A stretch of DNA of 35,748 nucleotides from Bremia lactucae. Taxonomy: Eukaryota > Oomycota > Peronosporomycetes > Peronosporales > Peronosporaceae. Positions within the stretch are counted from its first letter, which is position 1; the number at the start of each line of letters is the position of its first letter. Of the stretch, positions 1 to 8,330 are shown one piece after another. A program made the position numbers and the translations under genes. The notes beneath the pieces were generated by a model. That model ran no database searches, was not told the origin of the DNA, and was given only the letters and a program-made list of their open reading frames with translations. The stretch is taken from NCBI RefSeq assembly GCF_004359215.1, contig NC_090610.1, positions 15,322,941 to 15,358,688 of the forward strand, in the 5' to 3' direction.

Positions 1-101
1 TGGGTCTAATTACTATTATTTAGTAATTGACCATCCCCTTAAGTACACCAAGTGTACTTAACGGGGACTGTGTAACATTAGGGCAACTTTAGCCCGTTAC
101 A
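1..101 (-). repeat. LTR of family E, start portion, cut by the window edge
   Basis: Read on the minus strand from position 101, the sequence begins TGTAACGGGCTAAAG and matches, with a few differences, the plus-strand sequence starting at 2971, over about 100 bases. It sits directly beside a purine-rich tract (minus strand of 102-115), which is the usual position of a 3' LTR. The rest of the LTR lies outside the window. Confidence 0.7.
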
Positions 102-236
102 CCATCCCCCCTTTAAGAACGAATTTACATTTTTAAATTCGTCAAAGATGAGAGAGGAACTGCGAGCAGCTTTACACGCCGCTAGTTCACTCGATCACTC
201 TAGCTCACGTGTTTCCATACACGGCGCCAAAGATGC
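102..236 (-). mobile_element. 3' internal end and polypurine tract of a minus-strand Gypsy element
   Basis: On the minus strand the run AAAGGGGGGATGG (complement of 102-114) lies immediately before the LTR start, as a polypurine tract does. The rest, up to about 236, has no recognisable coding sequence. It joins a fragment of a different LTR at about 237, so this element was broken or rearranged. Confidence 0.5.
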
Positions 237-367
237 TATTTATGGATAAGATTTCTGAACATTACTATTTAAAAATCATATCTTTTAAATATTATCTACC
301 TTTTAAATAATATATTTATTAACAACCTTCAAGTGTTAATTTCATGTAACGATACACCCCGTTACAC
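237..367 (-). repeat. LTR family A, truncated copy
   Basis: From 367 downwards on the minus strand the sequence starts TGTAACGGGGTGTATCG and follows the first 130 or so bases of the LTRs at 15069, 24174 and 34830, including the AT-rich stretch with repeated TTAAT. The remaining 250-330 bases of the LTR are missing. Confidence 0.7.
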
Positions 368-1075
368 TAAGGGGCTACAATTTTATCGATAAAGATAATA
401 TCCTGAATTATTCTTACCTATTACTCTCATCGGTAATAATAATTTTGTTACGGTCACCCCTCGACCGTAACGATTTCTTATTGGGCAACCGTAACCGCCA
501 TCGCAACCGGTCAAAAAAGTCCAAGAATAAAAAGAAAAAAACCAAGAAACTACTAAAACAACCCTAAGACAAACAGTGCAAATAAAACCCTTTCAAATTG
601 GATTAGTCTTTTTTCGTGTTATTTCCCTTAAAACACGAGGAATTTTTGAGATGGTCCATCAACGGCTGTCCATTACATATCAGCAAAATAACCTTATTTG
701 ATGTCAAAAGGATAATTGGGTGGACTTGCAGACCAGATATTCAGTGCAAAATTTACCGCAATAAGATAGAAAACAAATCTCTCTATTTCTTTCTTATCTG
801 CCGATCAGATTATTGTGGACATGACAAGAGTCTGAAAGTCAATCTATTCCACGAAAAGCGAGCTTAAAAGATGCTTCAGTGTTAAGCGTCGACAATGCCT
901 ATTCAATTTTACATTTGCGCTTCTTGTTCTTTCCTTGATCACACATTAATTTATTCTCATAAATGAGCTCTCACAAGTATACGGAAAGGAACACCGCGTT
1001 ATATCCGGATCTCTCTGGTCGACATCATTTTAGGATAAGTGGCCAGAAGTGTCACTACGATGTCTTATACCTGAA
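368..1075. other. Non-coding flank upstream of the transporter gene
   Basis: No gene is supported. The stretch is AT-rich and contains a perfect 9-bp inverted repeat with a 7-nt loop at 447-471 (GTTACGGTC / GACCGTAAC). An 83-codon open frame at 616-867 has no recognisable motif and is not called. Regulatory sites of the transporter gene are expected towards the right end. Confidence 0.5.
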
Positions 1076-1082
1076 TCATTCC
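1076..1082 (+). promoter_or_regulatory. Possible initiator of the transporter gene
   Basis: TCATTCC fits the oomycete initiator consensus YCAYTYY and lies 74 bases before the ATG at 1156. The flanking T-rich element often found downstream of the initiator is not clear, so this is a weak call from one short match. Confidence 0.3.
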
Positions 1083-1155
1083 TCTCTTGTCGGCGTCAGT
1101 GGCTGTCATCAATCGTCGCGACTTTTTCGGTCAGTAAAATAAGCACGCAACTGCA

Positions 1156-2835
1156 ATGGGCTTTGCTTCGCTATGGCGAATTAAGCCCATGACAGTAATT
1201 CAAGCCGAGGAGATGAAAGAAGACATCCCACGTACAATTAACCTGTTTGACCTGTGTTGTATTGGGATTGGTGCTACTATTGGAAGTGGGATTTTTTCGA
1301 CGGCAGGATCAATGATATCGGAGACCGCTGGACCCGCTGCCGTTATCAGTTGGCTCATTGGTGGAGCTATATGCTCTCTCAACGCGTTGGCATATATGGA
1401 GCTCACTACACGCATACCATCCTCTGGAAGCACCTATGCGTACGCTTATCACACGATTGGAGAACTGCCAGCTGTCGTTGCTGCGTGGCTACTAACCCTC
1501 GAGTACGGTGTGTCTGGAGCAGGTGTAGCACGTAGTTGGGGTGACAAGGTGGAGGAGTGGTTGTTGCTCGAGTATCCCGACAAAAGTTTTCATTGGCTCA
1601 ATCTATCGTCTGTGAATCTCAGTGGAGGTCTTATTCAATTCTTGAGCATGGTAGTGCTACTAATGGGTGTTCGATTTGGCAAAGCTTTCGTTAATACCAT
1701 GACAATTATTAAGGTGGGCGTCGTAGCCTTTATTATTATTGCCGGCTTTGCTGCCATGGATCCGGAGAATCTATCTCCACTCATCCCTCCGCGCGCAGAA
1801 ATTGATGGCGCGATGGCATATGGATCCCAGGGCGTAATTACTGGTGCCTCCCAAGCATTCTTTGGCTACGTCGGCTTTGATGAAGTTTGCTGTCTTGCAG
1901 GTGAGACCAAGAATCCAAAAAAGAATATGCCTATCGCAGTCATGGCCGTTGTGATTGGCACAATGATTTTCAGCTCGCTGTGCTCCTTGGTGCTTGCGGG
2001 CATGGTACCGTACCTTGATGCCAGCAGTTTTGGCGACGGCTTCGAGGGCCGCGGCTGGAAATGGGCAGGAACTATTGTGCGGGCTGGCGAAATTGTGACA
2101 ATGCCTGTGGTAGTGCTTATAAGCTTTTTGGCACAACCTCGCCTCAATTATGCGCTTGCCTGCGATGGATTGTTGCCGCCCGTCTTCGCTGAAGTGGATA
2201 CCAAGGGTAACCTCTTCAAAAATACTCTTATTTCGGGCTTGATTTTTACAATTATTGCTATTGTGGCTCCTTTTGGTGTCCTATGGGATATTGTGAACTT
2301 TGGTGCCATGATGTCCTTTGTTATCGCTAATGTAGCGCTCACATTAGCGCGCATGAAGCCACAATCACCCAGACTGGCGCCAATCCTGCTCGCCGTACTC
2401 GTTGTGACGGCTGGATGCTCAGCGTTTTTATATCAAGACGGATATGTCAACTTTTCGTCGACAATGAGTCTGATTCTCGCTATTTTCTTTCTCATCGTTA
2501 CCATTGGTTTGTCAGTCACTCTTTTCGTCATGTGCCCGCAGACAGCTAATTCACCCGGTCTGTTTTCTGCGCCGCTGGTTCCGTTTATCCCAATGCTCTG
2601 CATCCTTGCCAACTGGTACATGATCGCCCAAATGCGCCCACTGGCATTATTTTTAAGCTTTGCTTGGATGGCTGTGGGTGCTCTCTCGTACTTTTTATTC
2701 GGCTACTTCCACTCGGAATCTCGCAACGACTGGAACCGTCTGATGAACAATAATTTTTCTCATCGCAATGATAATTTTTCGATATCCATGCTTTCTGCAA
2801 AGTACTCGGTAGATACAAAATCCCCTGCCCCATAA
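1156..2835 (+). CDS. Cationic amino acid transporter, APC superfamily (CAT/SLC7-like)
   Basis: An uninterrupted 559-codon frame with no intron. The protein is a polytopic membrane protein; hydrophobic segments fill residues 31-520, in line with 12-14 helices. The first helix carries GIGATIGSGIF (residues 37-47), the broken-helix substrate site of APC transporters. Residues 82-98 give the CAT hallmark E-x6-P-x-SGSTYAYAY, followed by LEYGVSGAGVARSW (115-128). A conserved loop with FFGYVGFDEV (235-244) and ETKNPKKNMPIA (250-261) follows, and VPFIPMLCILANWYMI (475-490) matches the late-helix region of CATs. It should move cationic or neutral amino acids across the plasma or vacuolar membrane; substrate and location are inferred. 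The start at 1156 gives a short cytosolic N-terminus; Met12 at 1189 is an alternative. The 30-residue tail after the last helix is hydrophilic and Asn/Ser-rich. The gene is bracketed by inverted copies of LTR family E. Confidence 0.92.
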   Translation: MGFASLWRIKPMTVIQAEEMKEDIPRTINLFDLCCIGIGATIGSGIFSTAGSMISETAGPAAVISWLIGGAICSLNALAYMELTTRIPSSGSTYAYAYHTIGELPAVVAAWLLTLEYGVSGAGVARSWGDKVEEWLLLEYPDKSFHWLNLSSVNLSGGLIQFLSMVVLLMGVRFGKAFVNTMTIIKVGVVAFIIIAGFAAMDPENLSPLIPPRAEIDGAMAYGSQGVITGASQAFFGYVGFDEVCCLAGETKNPKKNMPIAVMAVVIGTMIFSSLCSLVLAGMVPYLDASSFGDGFEGRGWKWAGTIVRAGEIVTMPVVVLISFLAQPRLNYALACDGLLPPVFAEVDTKGNLFKNTLISGLIFTIIAIVAPFGVLWDIVNFGAMMSFVIANVALTLARMKPQSPRLAPILLAVLVVTAGCSAFLYQDGYVNFSSTMSLILAIFFLIVTIGLSVTLFVMCPQTANSPGLFSAPLVPFIPMLCILANWYMIAQMRPLALFLSFAWMAVGALSYFLFGYFHSESRNDWNRLMNNNFSHRNDNFSISMLSAKYSVDTKSPAP

Positions 2836-2970
2836 GGAAAAACATTGGAAGCTATTTTTACACTTAAATTATGTAGTCAGCTGAGATAATTTAAAGTTTT
2901 ATCCTTGCGATAATCTGTGGAGCCATGATTATGTTGAAATAATTTTGGGCCACTTCTAAGTGTACACCCC

Positions 2971-3139
2971 TGTAACGGGCTAAAGTTGCCCAAACGTTAC
3001 ACAGTCCCCGTTAAGTACACTTTGTGTGCTTAAGGGGATGGTCAATCACTTAAATAAAATAATTAGACCCGGGTGTGGTTCACATTGTGACCCGGTGCAT
3101 TCACATTAGGAGGGATGACGGCTAGCGTCATCCGTTACG
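2971..3139 (+). repeat. 5' LTR of Gypsy element E
   Basis: It starts TGTAACGGGCTAAAG, the same as the minus-strand LTR at 101-1. A likely end is CCGTTACG at 3132-3139, the near-complement of the start (TGTAACGG), as LTR ends usually are. The right boundary is not proven because no second full copy is present. Confidence 0.55.
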
Positions 3140-3476
3140 CGAGGTAACTAGAAAGATACGCTCGCAATACATATTAGTGTTATCTATCGAGATGACATTT
3201 TATGCTACCAAGTGAGGCTAGCACGTCTTAATGCGGCCACGCTCCCTAGCACAGCGAGGAAGCAGTTTAAACGTCTATCCTGGTGTGCCGTGCACTTGAA
3301 ATCCTCCACACGACCCGCATCTCTTCGTGTGTACGTGAGGAGGATGAGCCTCAATATCGATTAGGCTCACTTCCCCCACCTCTCCATAAATTATCGGGAG
3401 GTGGTAGGGTACATGGCGCAGGGACTTGGTGAACAAGACCTAGCCAGGCTCCTGGGTAGTCCTCACAGCAACATGT

Positions 3477-4469
3477 TGCTCAGTTGGGCAGTTTGAGGCA
3501 TTCGTGCTCGGAAAGCGGTGGGCCGCGTCCGAGGCACAGAGCCATGCTGAAGGGGAGTCCGTCACTCAGACTCAGGATGAGCTGAGGCATGAGCAGGCTT
3601 GGAGCGAGGCTCTCAACAGGACTGCTGAGATACTCTCTGCCCGGCCGCATCAGCCGAGGCCCATTCGGATGGACCCGCCCAAGTTCGATGGAACTGCGGC
3701 GCACACGATTGTCCACTGATTTTTAGCCGTGGAGCAATGCGGTGTCGCCCAGCTTATCGAGGACGACAGCCGGATGGTGTCTTACGCCATGTCGCACCTG
3801 CGCGGTAAGGCCTCGGAGTGGGCTTACTCGGCGCTTATGGCGGACAGAAAAGCATTTCCTACATGGGCGATCTTCAAGGGAAAGATTCGCGCCATGTATT
3901 AGCCGCTGAACAACGAGGTGTTGCTTCAGGCGCGCTTCTTTGGAGCGCGACAGGCGAAGCGATCTCTGCAAGAGTATGTGCAAGGGATGCGCTCGCTGTC
4001 GGCGTCCATAACCGTAGGTCCGATTCCGGAGCACATCAAGGTGCCCACGTTTATGAACGGACTACGGCATGGCCCATCGCGACGGGCCCTTTTCAGAAAG
4101 GATCCGTCGACGATGGAAGAGGCAATCGAAATTGGCTTAGTTGAGAAGCAATCCCACTACAGTGCCTCGGCGACAGCTTGGTATTAGGCGTCGGCCGAGA
4201 GGACAGATGCCACTCCCATGGAGGTGGGCAATGCAGACGGAGTTTGCTTTAAGTGCGGCAAGCGCGGCCATATGAAGGCTCGCTGCTATGCCAGAGTCCC
4301 CGCTGGAGCTGAGGTGCCCAGCAAGAGGACTCTCTTCTCAATGAGCGATGGCAAGAACCAGCGTGCGAGACGCATGTCTCATCCAGCTACTTTTGACGCG
4401 GAGGTTGACATGGCGTTTAGCGCTGAGCTCAACTTTGAGTCCTCTCGCGTTGGTACGCACTCATATTAG
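3477..4469 (+). pseudogene. Gag polyprotein of element E, interrupted by stops
   Basis: One reading frame runs through the whole region and matches retrotransposon Gag: a capsid-like part (RMDPPKFDGT at about 3669, then LRGKASEWAYSAL at 3798-3836, then SLQEYVQGMRSLS) and a CCHC zinc knuckle CFKCGKRGHMKARC at 4248-4289. It is cut by TGA at 3717, TAG at 3901 and TAG at 4185, with the frame unchanged on both sides. The TGA falls where Gag proteins usually have Trp, and the TAGs are one transition from Gln. Gag would assemble the cytoplasmic particle; this copy cannot make it without readthrough. The N-terminal start is not certain. Confidence 0.75.
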
Positions 4470-4856
4470 CTATTCGAACACATGAGGTTCGTCTTATGAA
4501 CTGGAACCGATGGACGTCAGCCTCGCTTAAGAAGAAAAAGAGCTTCAAGTTGTGGAACAGCAAACAAGTATTCGTACATGCTATACATGCGAGAGCACGA
4601 AGCAGTTGCGCTCGGTTTGTCCGTTGCGCAACTTACGCAAAGCTCGAAAGAGCATCAACCCCACCTCATACAAGAAATCTGGCTCGATGCGGGATAACGC
4701 CGATACCTAGTAGGGCCGGGGCGCCCTACTGGGGAAGAACTAGGCTTTGTGAAGCCTCCAGATGGTAAGAGTCGACAGAGCCTAGCCCCAAAGAGCTCTG
4801 CGCTTAATACAACGGGATGTGAACACAAGCCCGGCTTGTTAGTCGCAAGAGCGACT

Positions 4857-5222
4857 GTTAAGGGCCTCGATAAGCCAATGTAAATTTTAATTAACTCAGG
4901 AGAGTTTTACAATTATGCTTGACGTCTTTCTTTGAAAAAAGCGACATATTGAGGCGCTTAAAGCGCATATAGGTGATTCGATTACTTTCGCTTAGTGACT
5001 GGGACTCCTGTCATCGTTCCTAAAGTTCCATTGAACTTATGTACTAAGTTTTTGAAATTTGGCAGTATGGACCGCTGCCTTGTTCTTGACCTGGATACGA
5101 GATGTGATCTCATCGTTGGTATTGCCTGGCTTAAACGCTTCCAGCATTGTATGGATTGGAGGTCTAAGACCTTAGGCGCAACGCGCAATGTTCCTAGCAC
5201 GCTCATGATTTACGTCTTCCCG
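4857..5222 (+). pseudogene. Aspartic protease of element E, dead
   Basis: In the frame of gag, the sequence shows an NSGEFYNYA stretch at 4893-4919 where retroviral-type proteases have D-S/T-G-A/S, so the catalytic Asp reads Asn. A stop precedes it (4881) and another follows directly. The C-terminal half is recognisable from CLVLDLDTRCDLIVGIAWL at about 5076-5132, the usual DLILGMPWL strand of Gypsy proteases. The domain once cleaved Gag-Pol in the particle. It cannot be functional. Confidence 0.6.
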
Positions 5223-5317
5223 TAACTCGCGAAGGACGTGATTGCGAGCTTGTCACCCAATAGGCGGGTCCAACAAACAAGTCGTGCATGGTTTCACGAC
5301 CTCCTTTCATCCATTGA

Positions 5318-5734
5318 TTAACTTGTGCGGTGAGAAGCGCTTCCTCGTGAAGCGCTTCTTAAAAATCTGCGATTTAAGAGGAGTTCGAACGAGTTGAACC
5401 GGAGCTGGTACCCTCGTATGATAGTTGCCGGTTGATTTGGAGGCCTTAAAATTTTTACCGAGTCGGGCGATAACGCCGTCTCGGCCCAGTCACCTACCAC
5501 GGGTGTAGCAGGTGACTTGTCACCTGCAATAGGAGTAGCAGGTGATTTGTTCCCCGCAATAGACGCTTGAGCGTCTAATGAAACATTTGCATCATCAGCA
5601 GCTGCACTGATCCGTGCAGCTGCCAGTTTTGCGGCCTGACGGGCGAGGCGCACGGGTTTCGTACCTTGCGCAAACGAATTGATTCTAAACAGAATCAACA
5701 ATGCAATAAAATTGAAACTAAAATCAGAAACCAA
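5318..5734 (-). CDS. Antisense ORF (aORF) copy 1, N-terminal part
   Basis: An open frame of 138 codons on the strand opposite to the element. Its core, RQAAKLAAARISAAADDAN (about 5585-5645), is almost the same as that of the frame at 14519-14758 and resembles the Ala-rich start of the frame ending at 24095. It then has two near-identical repeats around KSPATP (about 5480-5530). It lies between Gypsy coding remnants and a C-family LTR, so it is read towards pol from the LTR side. No known family is recognised. The last 30 or so codons run into element E sequence and are probably not original. The Ala/Arg-rich start could be an amphipathic helix or a targeting sequence; that is a guess. Confidence 0.45.
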   Translation of the reverse strand: MVSDFSFNFIALLILFRINSFAQGTKPVRLARQAAKLAAARISAAADDANVSLDAQASIAGNKSPATPIAGDKSPATPVVGDWAETALSPDSVKILRPPNQPATIIRGYQLRFNSFELLLNRRFLRSASRGSASHRTS

Positions 5735-5804
5735 TAACGCAAATTTTCAGGGAAAGACATAATAGTATTTATCTGTCACTCCACATCAGTCATTTTTGCG
5801 ACTG

Positions 5805-5818
5805 TTGGTAAAAGGGGG
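5805..5818 (+). other. Probable polypurine tract before LTR C copy 1
   Basis: A G-rich run (GGTAAAAGGGGGTG) directly before the LTR corresponds to the purine run at 14875-14888 before the second C-family LTR. In Gypsy elements such a tract primes plus-strand DNA synthesis. A few bases at the boundary with the LTR seem deleted here. Confidence 0.45.
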
Positions 5819-6432
5819 TGCGGGTGTCGCTTTACATAAAGATTATTCCTATAAGAGGAAATAAATAAAGAAGTACAAATTTATAATCTTTATTAATAAT
5901 TTGACTTAAATAGTTTCAATATTACCAAATGTGGTGATATTGACACAATAAGACACCAGTATATTAATTGGTTGATTTAAGCTTACATCAACCCATTCGT
6001 GTCGAGTGCCTTTATCCTTAGGCGACTCGCACGGTATGGTCTCAAAAATGCCATCCTTGAATCCGATCAAATCTTTATATAAAGGAATTCTCTAGAAAGA
6101 CTTCCGAGGTTGGAACGTAAAACGTTCGCGCCAATCGTCACAAGACACGACTGTGCGGTACGCAAGTAGGCGCCATAAATAGTTAATTATAAATATGTAA
6201 AAGTCAGTAGTAGATAGGAAATCGTTACTAGGAACTTAATACATTAATACAGTTTTATTTTTTCTTTATTCTAAAGCTTAATATCGAAGCTTTGGCAGCA
6301 AGGACTTCCTAGCTACTTAGAACCTTCCTCTGAACGTCGTGCCCTTGAAGAAGTCGAGGTGCCCCACCTTCACTGTTATCAGTGTAGGTTGACTAGGACT
6401 AATATCAGTGCCAGCAAGGATGTCCCGTTACA
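5819..6432 (+). repeat. LTR family C, copy 1, with a small insertion
   Basis: It aligns with the LTR split between 14889-15068 and 24558-24890: shared AAGAGGAAATAAATAAAGAAG near 5860, TCACAAGACACGA at 6138 and ending CCCGTTACA at 6432. Without the inserted 5998-6121 segment it is about 490 bases, close to the other copy (about 513). Confidence 0.7.
5998..6121 (-). mobile_element. Pol fragment inserted in LTR C
   Basis: This 124-base piece resembles the minus-strand pol linker at 10373-10495 (shared TGTCGAGTGCxTTTATCCTTA at the left and GGAACGTAA at the right). It lies exactly where the C LTR copy is interrupted relative to 24558-24620. It has no flanking duplication that I can see. Confidence 0.6.
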
Positions 6433-6539
6433 AATAAACTAAGCAACGAAATTCCGCTTACTCATATGACCCAGCTGTTGGATACCAAAGCACATGAAAC
6501 TTCATATAAACACACATTATCCCGCGTTAGTATCCATAA
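6433..6539. other. Unassigned spacer
   Basis: Just over 100 bases after the C-family LTR. A purine-rich run (AACTAAAGGGTGGGGTGGTG) near 6540 might be an old polypurine tract, but no LTR follows it. Confidence 0.3.
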
Positions 6540-7571
6540 TAACTAAAGGGTGGGGTGGTGAAAAGCGATTTCTTGATGAAAGCTTCTCGAATCACCGTGA
6601 AGTGAAAGGGGTTCGAACGAGTTATCTTGTTCATTCGCGAGTTTTTCCACTCTCGCGTGGGATTTGGGAACCTCGTTGCCAACTAATGATGGATGGACGT
6701 TCCGGGTCTCATTCGACAGTGGGACGAGACCCATCCTCCTCGATAGAGGGTCCGTCAGAGAACTAGTGCTACCCGCGCTCGTAAAAGGATTGGAGGTTCT
6801 TAACCCCTTAGCGCAGACAAGCGTCCTAAATGAGGGTCCTTGTTGGAGTATGCCTCCTTAGAGGCATGACCCGCACCTTTAAAACAACATGGACATGAGT
6901 CCCCCTACGGAAGGGCAAGGTATCCCTGCCTCTCACCAGCTTTTAGCGTGCACCGACTACGGTCCGTATTTCGAACCGTTCACCGAAAGCATCTAGTTTG
7001 TCAAGCCAGACATCGCGGCCTATGCTTTGCACATTCTGTACAAATGCCTCCCAGGCTTGAAACAAAGGAGTGGCATTCTTTGCTCGCTTACAAGTGTACC
7101 ACCGATGCCGAAAAAGACATCGATGAAGAATTCCATTTCGTCCTCACCAGGCTTGTGAAGCCTGGATGAGTCGAACAACGGAATATGGTACCGTTCGTCA
7201 GTCTTACCAGACCAACCAATTAGGTTGCCCTTAGAGGGCAGCCATGGCTTCTTCTCGGGAGCAAACCGCAAATATTGCGGTCTCTCTTCCGTTGGCTCAT
7301 GTTAACGTTAACGCTGACATGGCTCTCGGTGCGATCCTTAGAATCACTCCGTTCCTGGTGATGCATACTAACACCACCAGTAGCATTCATACCGAAGTGA
7401 CCATTACGATCGATAATTCGTTCCTAGTGATGCATACTGACACCACCAGAGTGGTCGTCGTCCGTGGAGTCATCACAAGATGACTCCATACCAAATGGGT
7501 CGGACGAAGCGTCAAACAACTCGGCCATCACTTCTTTGGTTGTCACGTGAGAACCCGAAGGTTCCACGGAC
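6540..7571 (-). pseudogene. aORF copy 2, broken by frameshifts and stops
   Basis: Read from about 7570 down to 6540, the minus strand contains the same segments in the same order as aORF copy 5 (24056-22510): an acidic stretch (DDSTDDD), a PEKKPWLPSKG motif near 7255, EMEFFIDVFF, then NVQSIGRDVWLDKLDAF near 7020, a stop straight after GAR at 6943-6945, then LQSFYERG and NEQDNSF near 6640. The frames change several times. A 32-bp direct repeat (7351 and 7420, both GTGATGCATACT) lies in the acidic part. No enzymatic motif is seen and no known family is recognised. The equivalent Gypsy pol is absent to its left, so this is a detached 3' end. Confidence 0.5.
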
Positions 7572-7948
7572 GTGGCCAGAACCACCTTTGGACCACAACG
7601 ACCATCGTTAAATATTACTGTCCGCGCTCTTGAAGTTGCATACCATTAATCAATTCGAGCATCTCATAGAAGAGGTGCGCGGATCCTTTTTAGGGAGTTC
7701 ACATCTCTAGGTGCATAAATTGCGTCCTTGATGCAGCAGGGACAGGAATATCCCCATAGGAGGCAAAATTACCCTGCCATTTCATCGACGGTTCACTAGC
7801 AAGCGTGCCAAGGATAGAAATCCCGTTTGAAGCTTGATAAAATTTTATACCGAATGTACAAACCATAGACCGCAAGGCAATTTTAGTTACGGTACGTGAG
7901 AGATTTGAGAATAGATCTTAGAACCGGTGCACGCTTTAAGTTGCAAAG
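7572..7948. other. Unassigned repeat-derived stretch
   Basis: No open frame with a recognisable domain, and no LTR boundary. It lies between two aORF remnants in opposite orientations, so it probably contains a rearrangement junction between two elements. Confidence 0.3.
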
Positions 7949-8330
7949 TTGGCTAGTGCTGAAGCAGTACTAGCGATAGATGCCCAAACCCTCAAACTTG
8001 TCAATGGAGGGGGAGGGGGGGGGGACCCAAATCGACATCGTGATTTGGATCACACCCTTTATTATTTAAGGGACGATATTGATCACGAGCGATCCTGTCG
8101 CCGTGAGTTAGCGGTGACTGTTCATATTGTTTCTCGTAACGTTGATAAATTGTGCGCAGGTTGCGACTGATCAACTGGCAAACGAAAGGACACGTAATAC
8201 CCTTCGAGACGAGCTGGTGAAAGCTCGTTAAAAGATATCATACTTGAAATATGTAGTGGTTCGTCTGGTTCGTAAGAATCAGACTTTGTTTCGAGACACT
8301 AAGGCTTTAGCTTGAAACCATCAGGCTTTG
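7949..8330 (+). pseudogene. aORF copy 3, C-terminal coiled-coil part
   Basis: The plus strand reads DLDHTLYYLRDDIDHERSC (about 8032-8088) followed by RRELAVTVH. This matches the KLDHLHELEEGLDHERGKR segment of aORF copy 5 on the minus strand at about 22700. A stop at 8168 breaks the frame. It is tail to tail with the minus-strand pol of element M, the arrangement also seen in element A. Charged, leucine-rich text suggests a coiled coil. A run of ten G (8015-8024) lies at the start. Confidence 0.5.

Larger units (their letters stand above)
2971..5320 (+). mobile_element. Gypsy element E, truncated after protease
   Basis: LTR, untranslated leader (3140-3476), gag (3477-4469) and protease (about 4857-5222) follow each other in the usual Ty3/Gypsy order, all in the same reading frame. 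The homology stops near 5320, where the sequence passes into the 3' end of another Gypsy family, so reverse transcriptase and integrase are missing. The leader has no recognisable gene. Confidence 0.75.

Noticed and set aside
616..867. 83-codon open frame before the transporter gene
   Set aside because: No recognisable motif or promoter, AT-rich composition, no second copy; expected by chance.
1200..2845. Open frames on the minus strand and in other frames of the transporter gene
   Set aside because: They overlap a clear 559-codon transporter and have the composition of shadow frames.
1..3139. The transporter as cargo of a composite transposon
   Set aside because: The inverted repeats are LTRs with a polypurine tract or gag next to them, not transposase-type terminal repeats.
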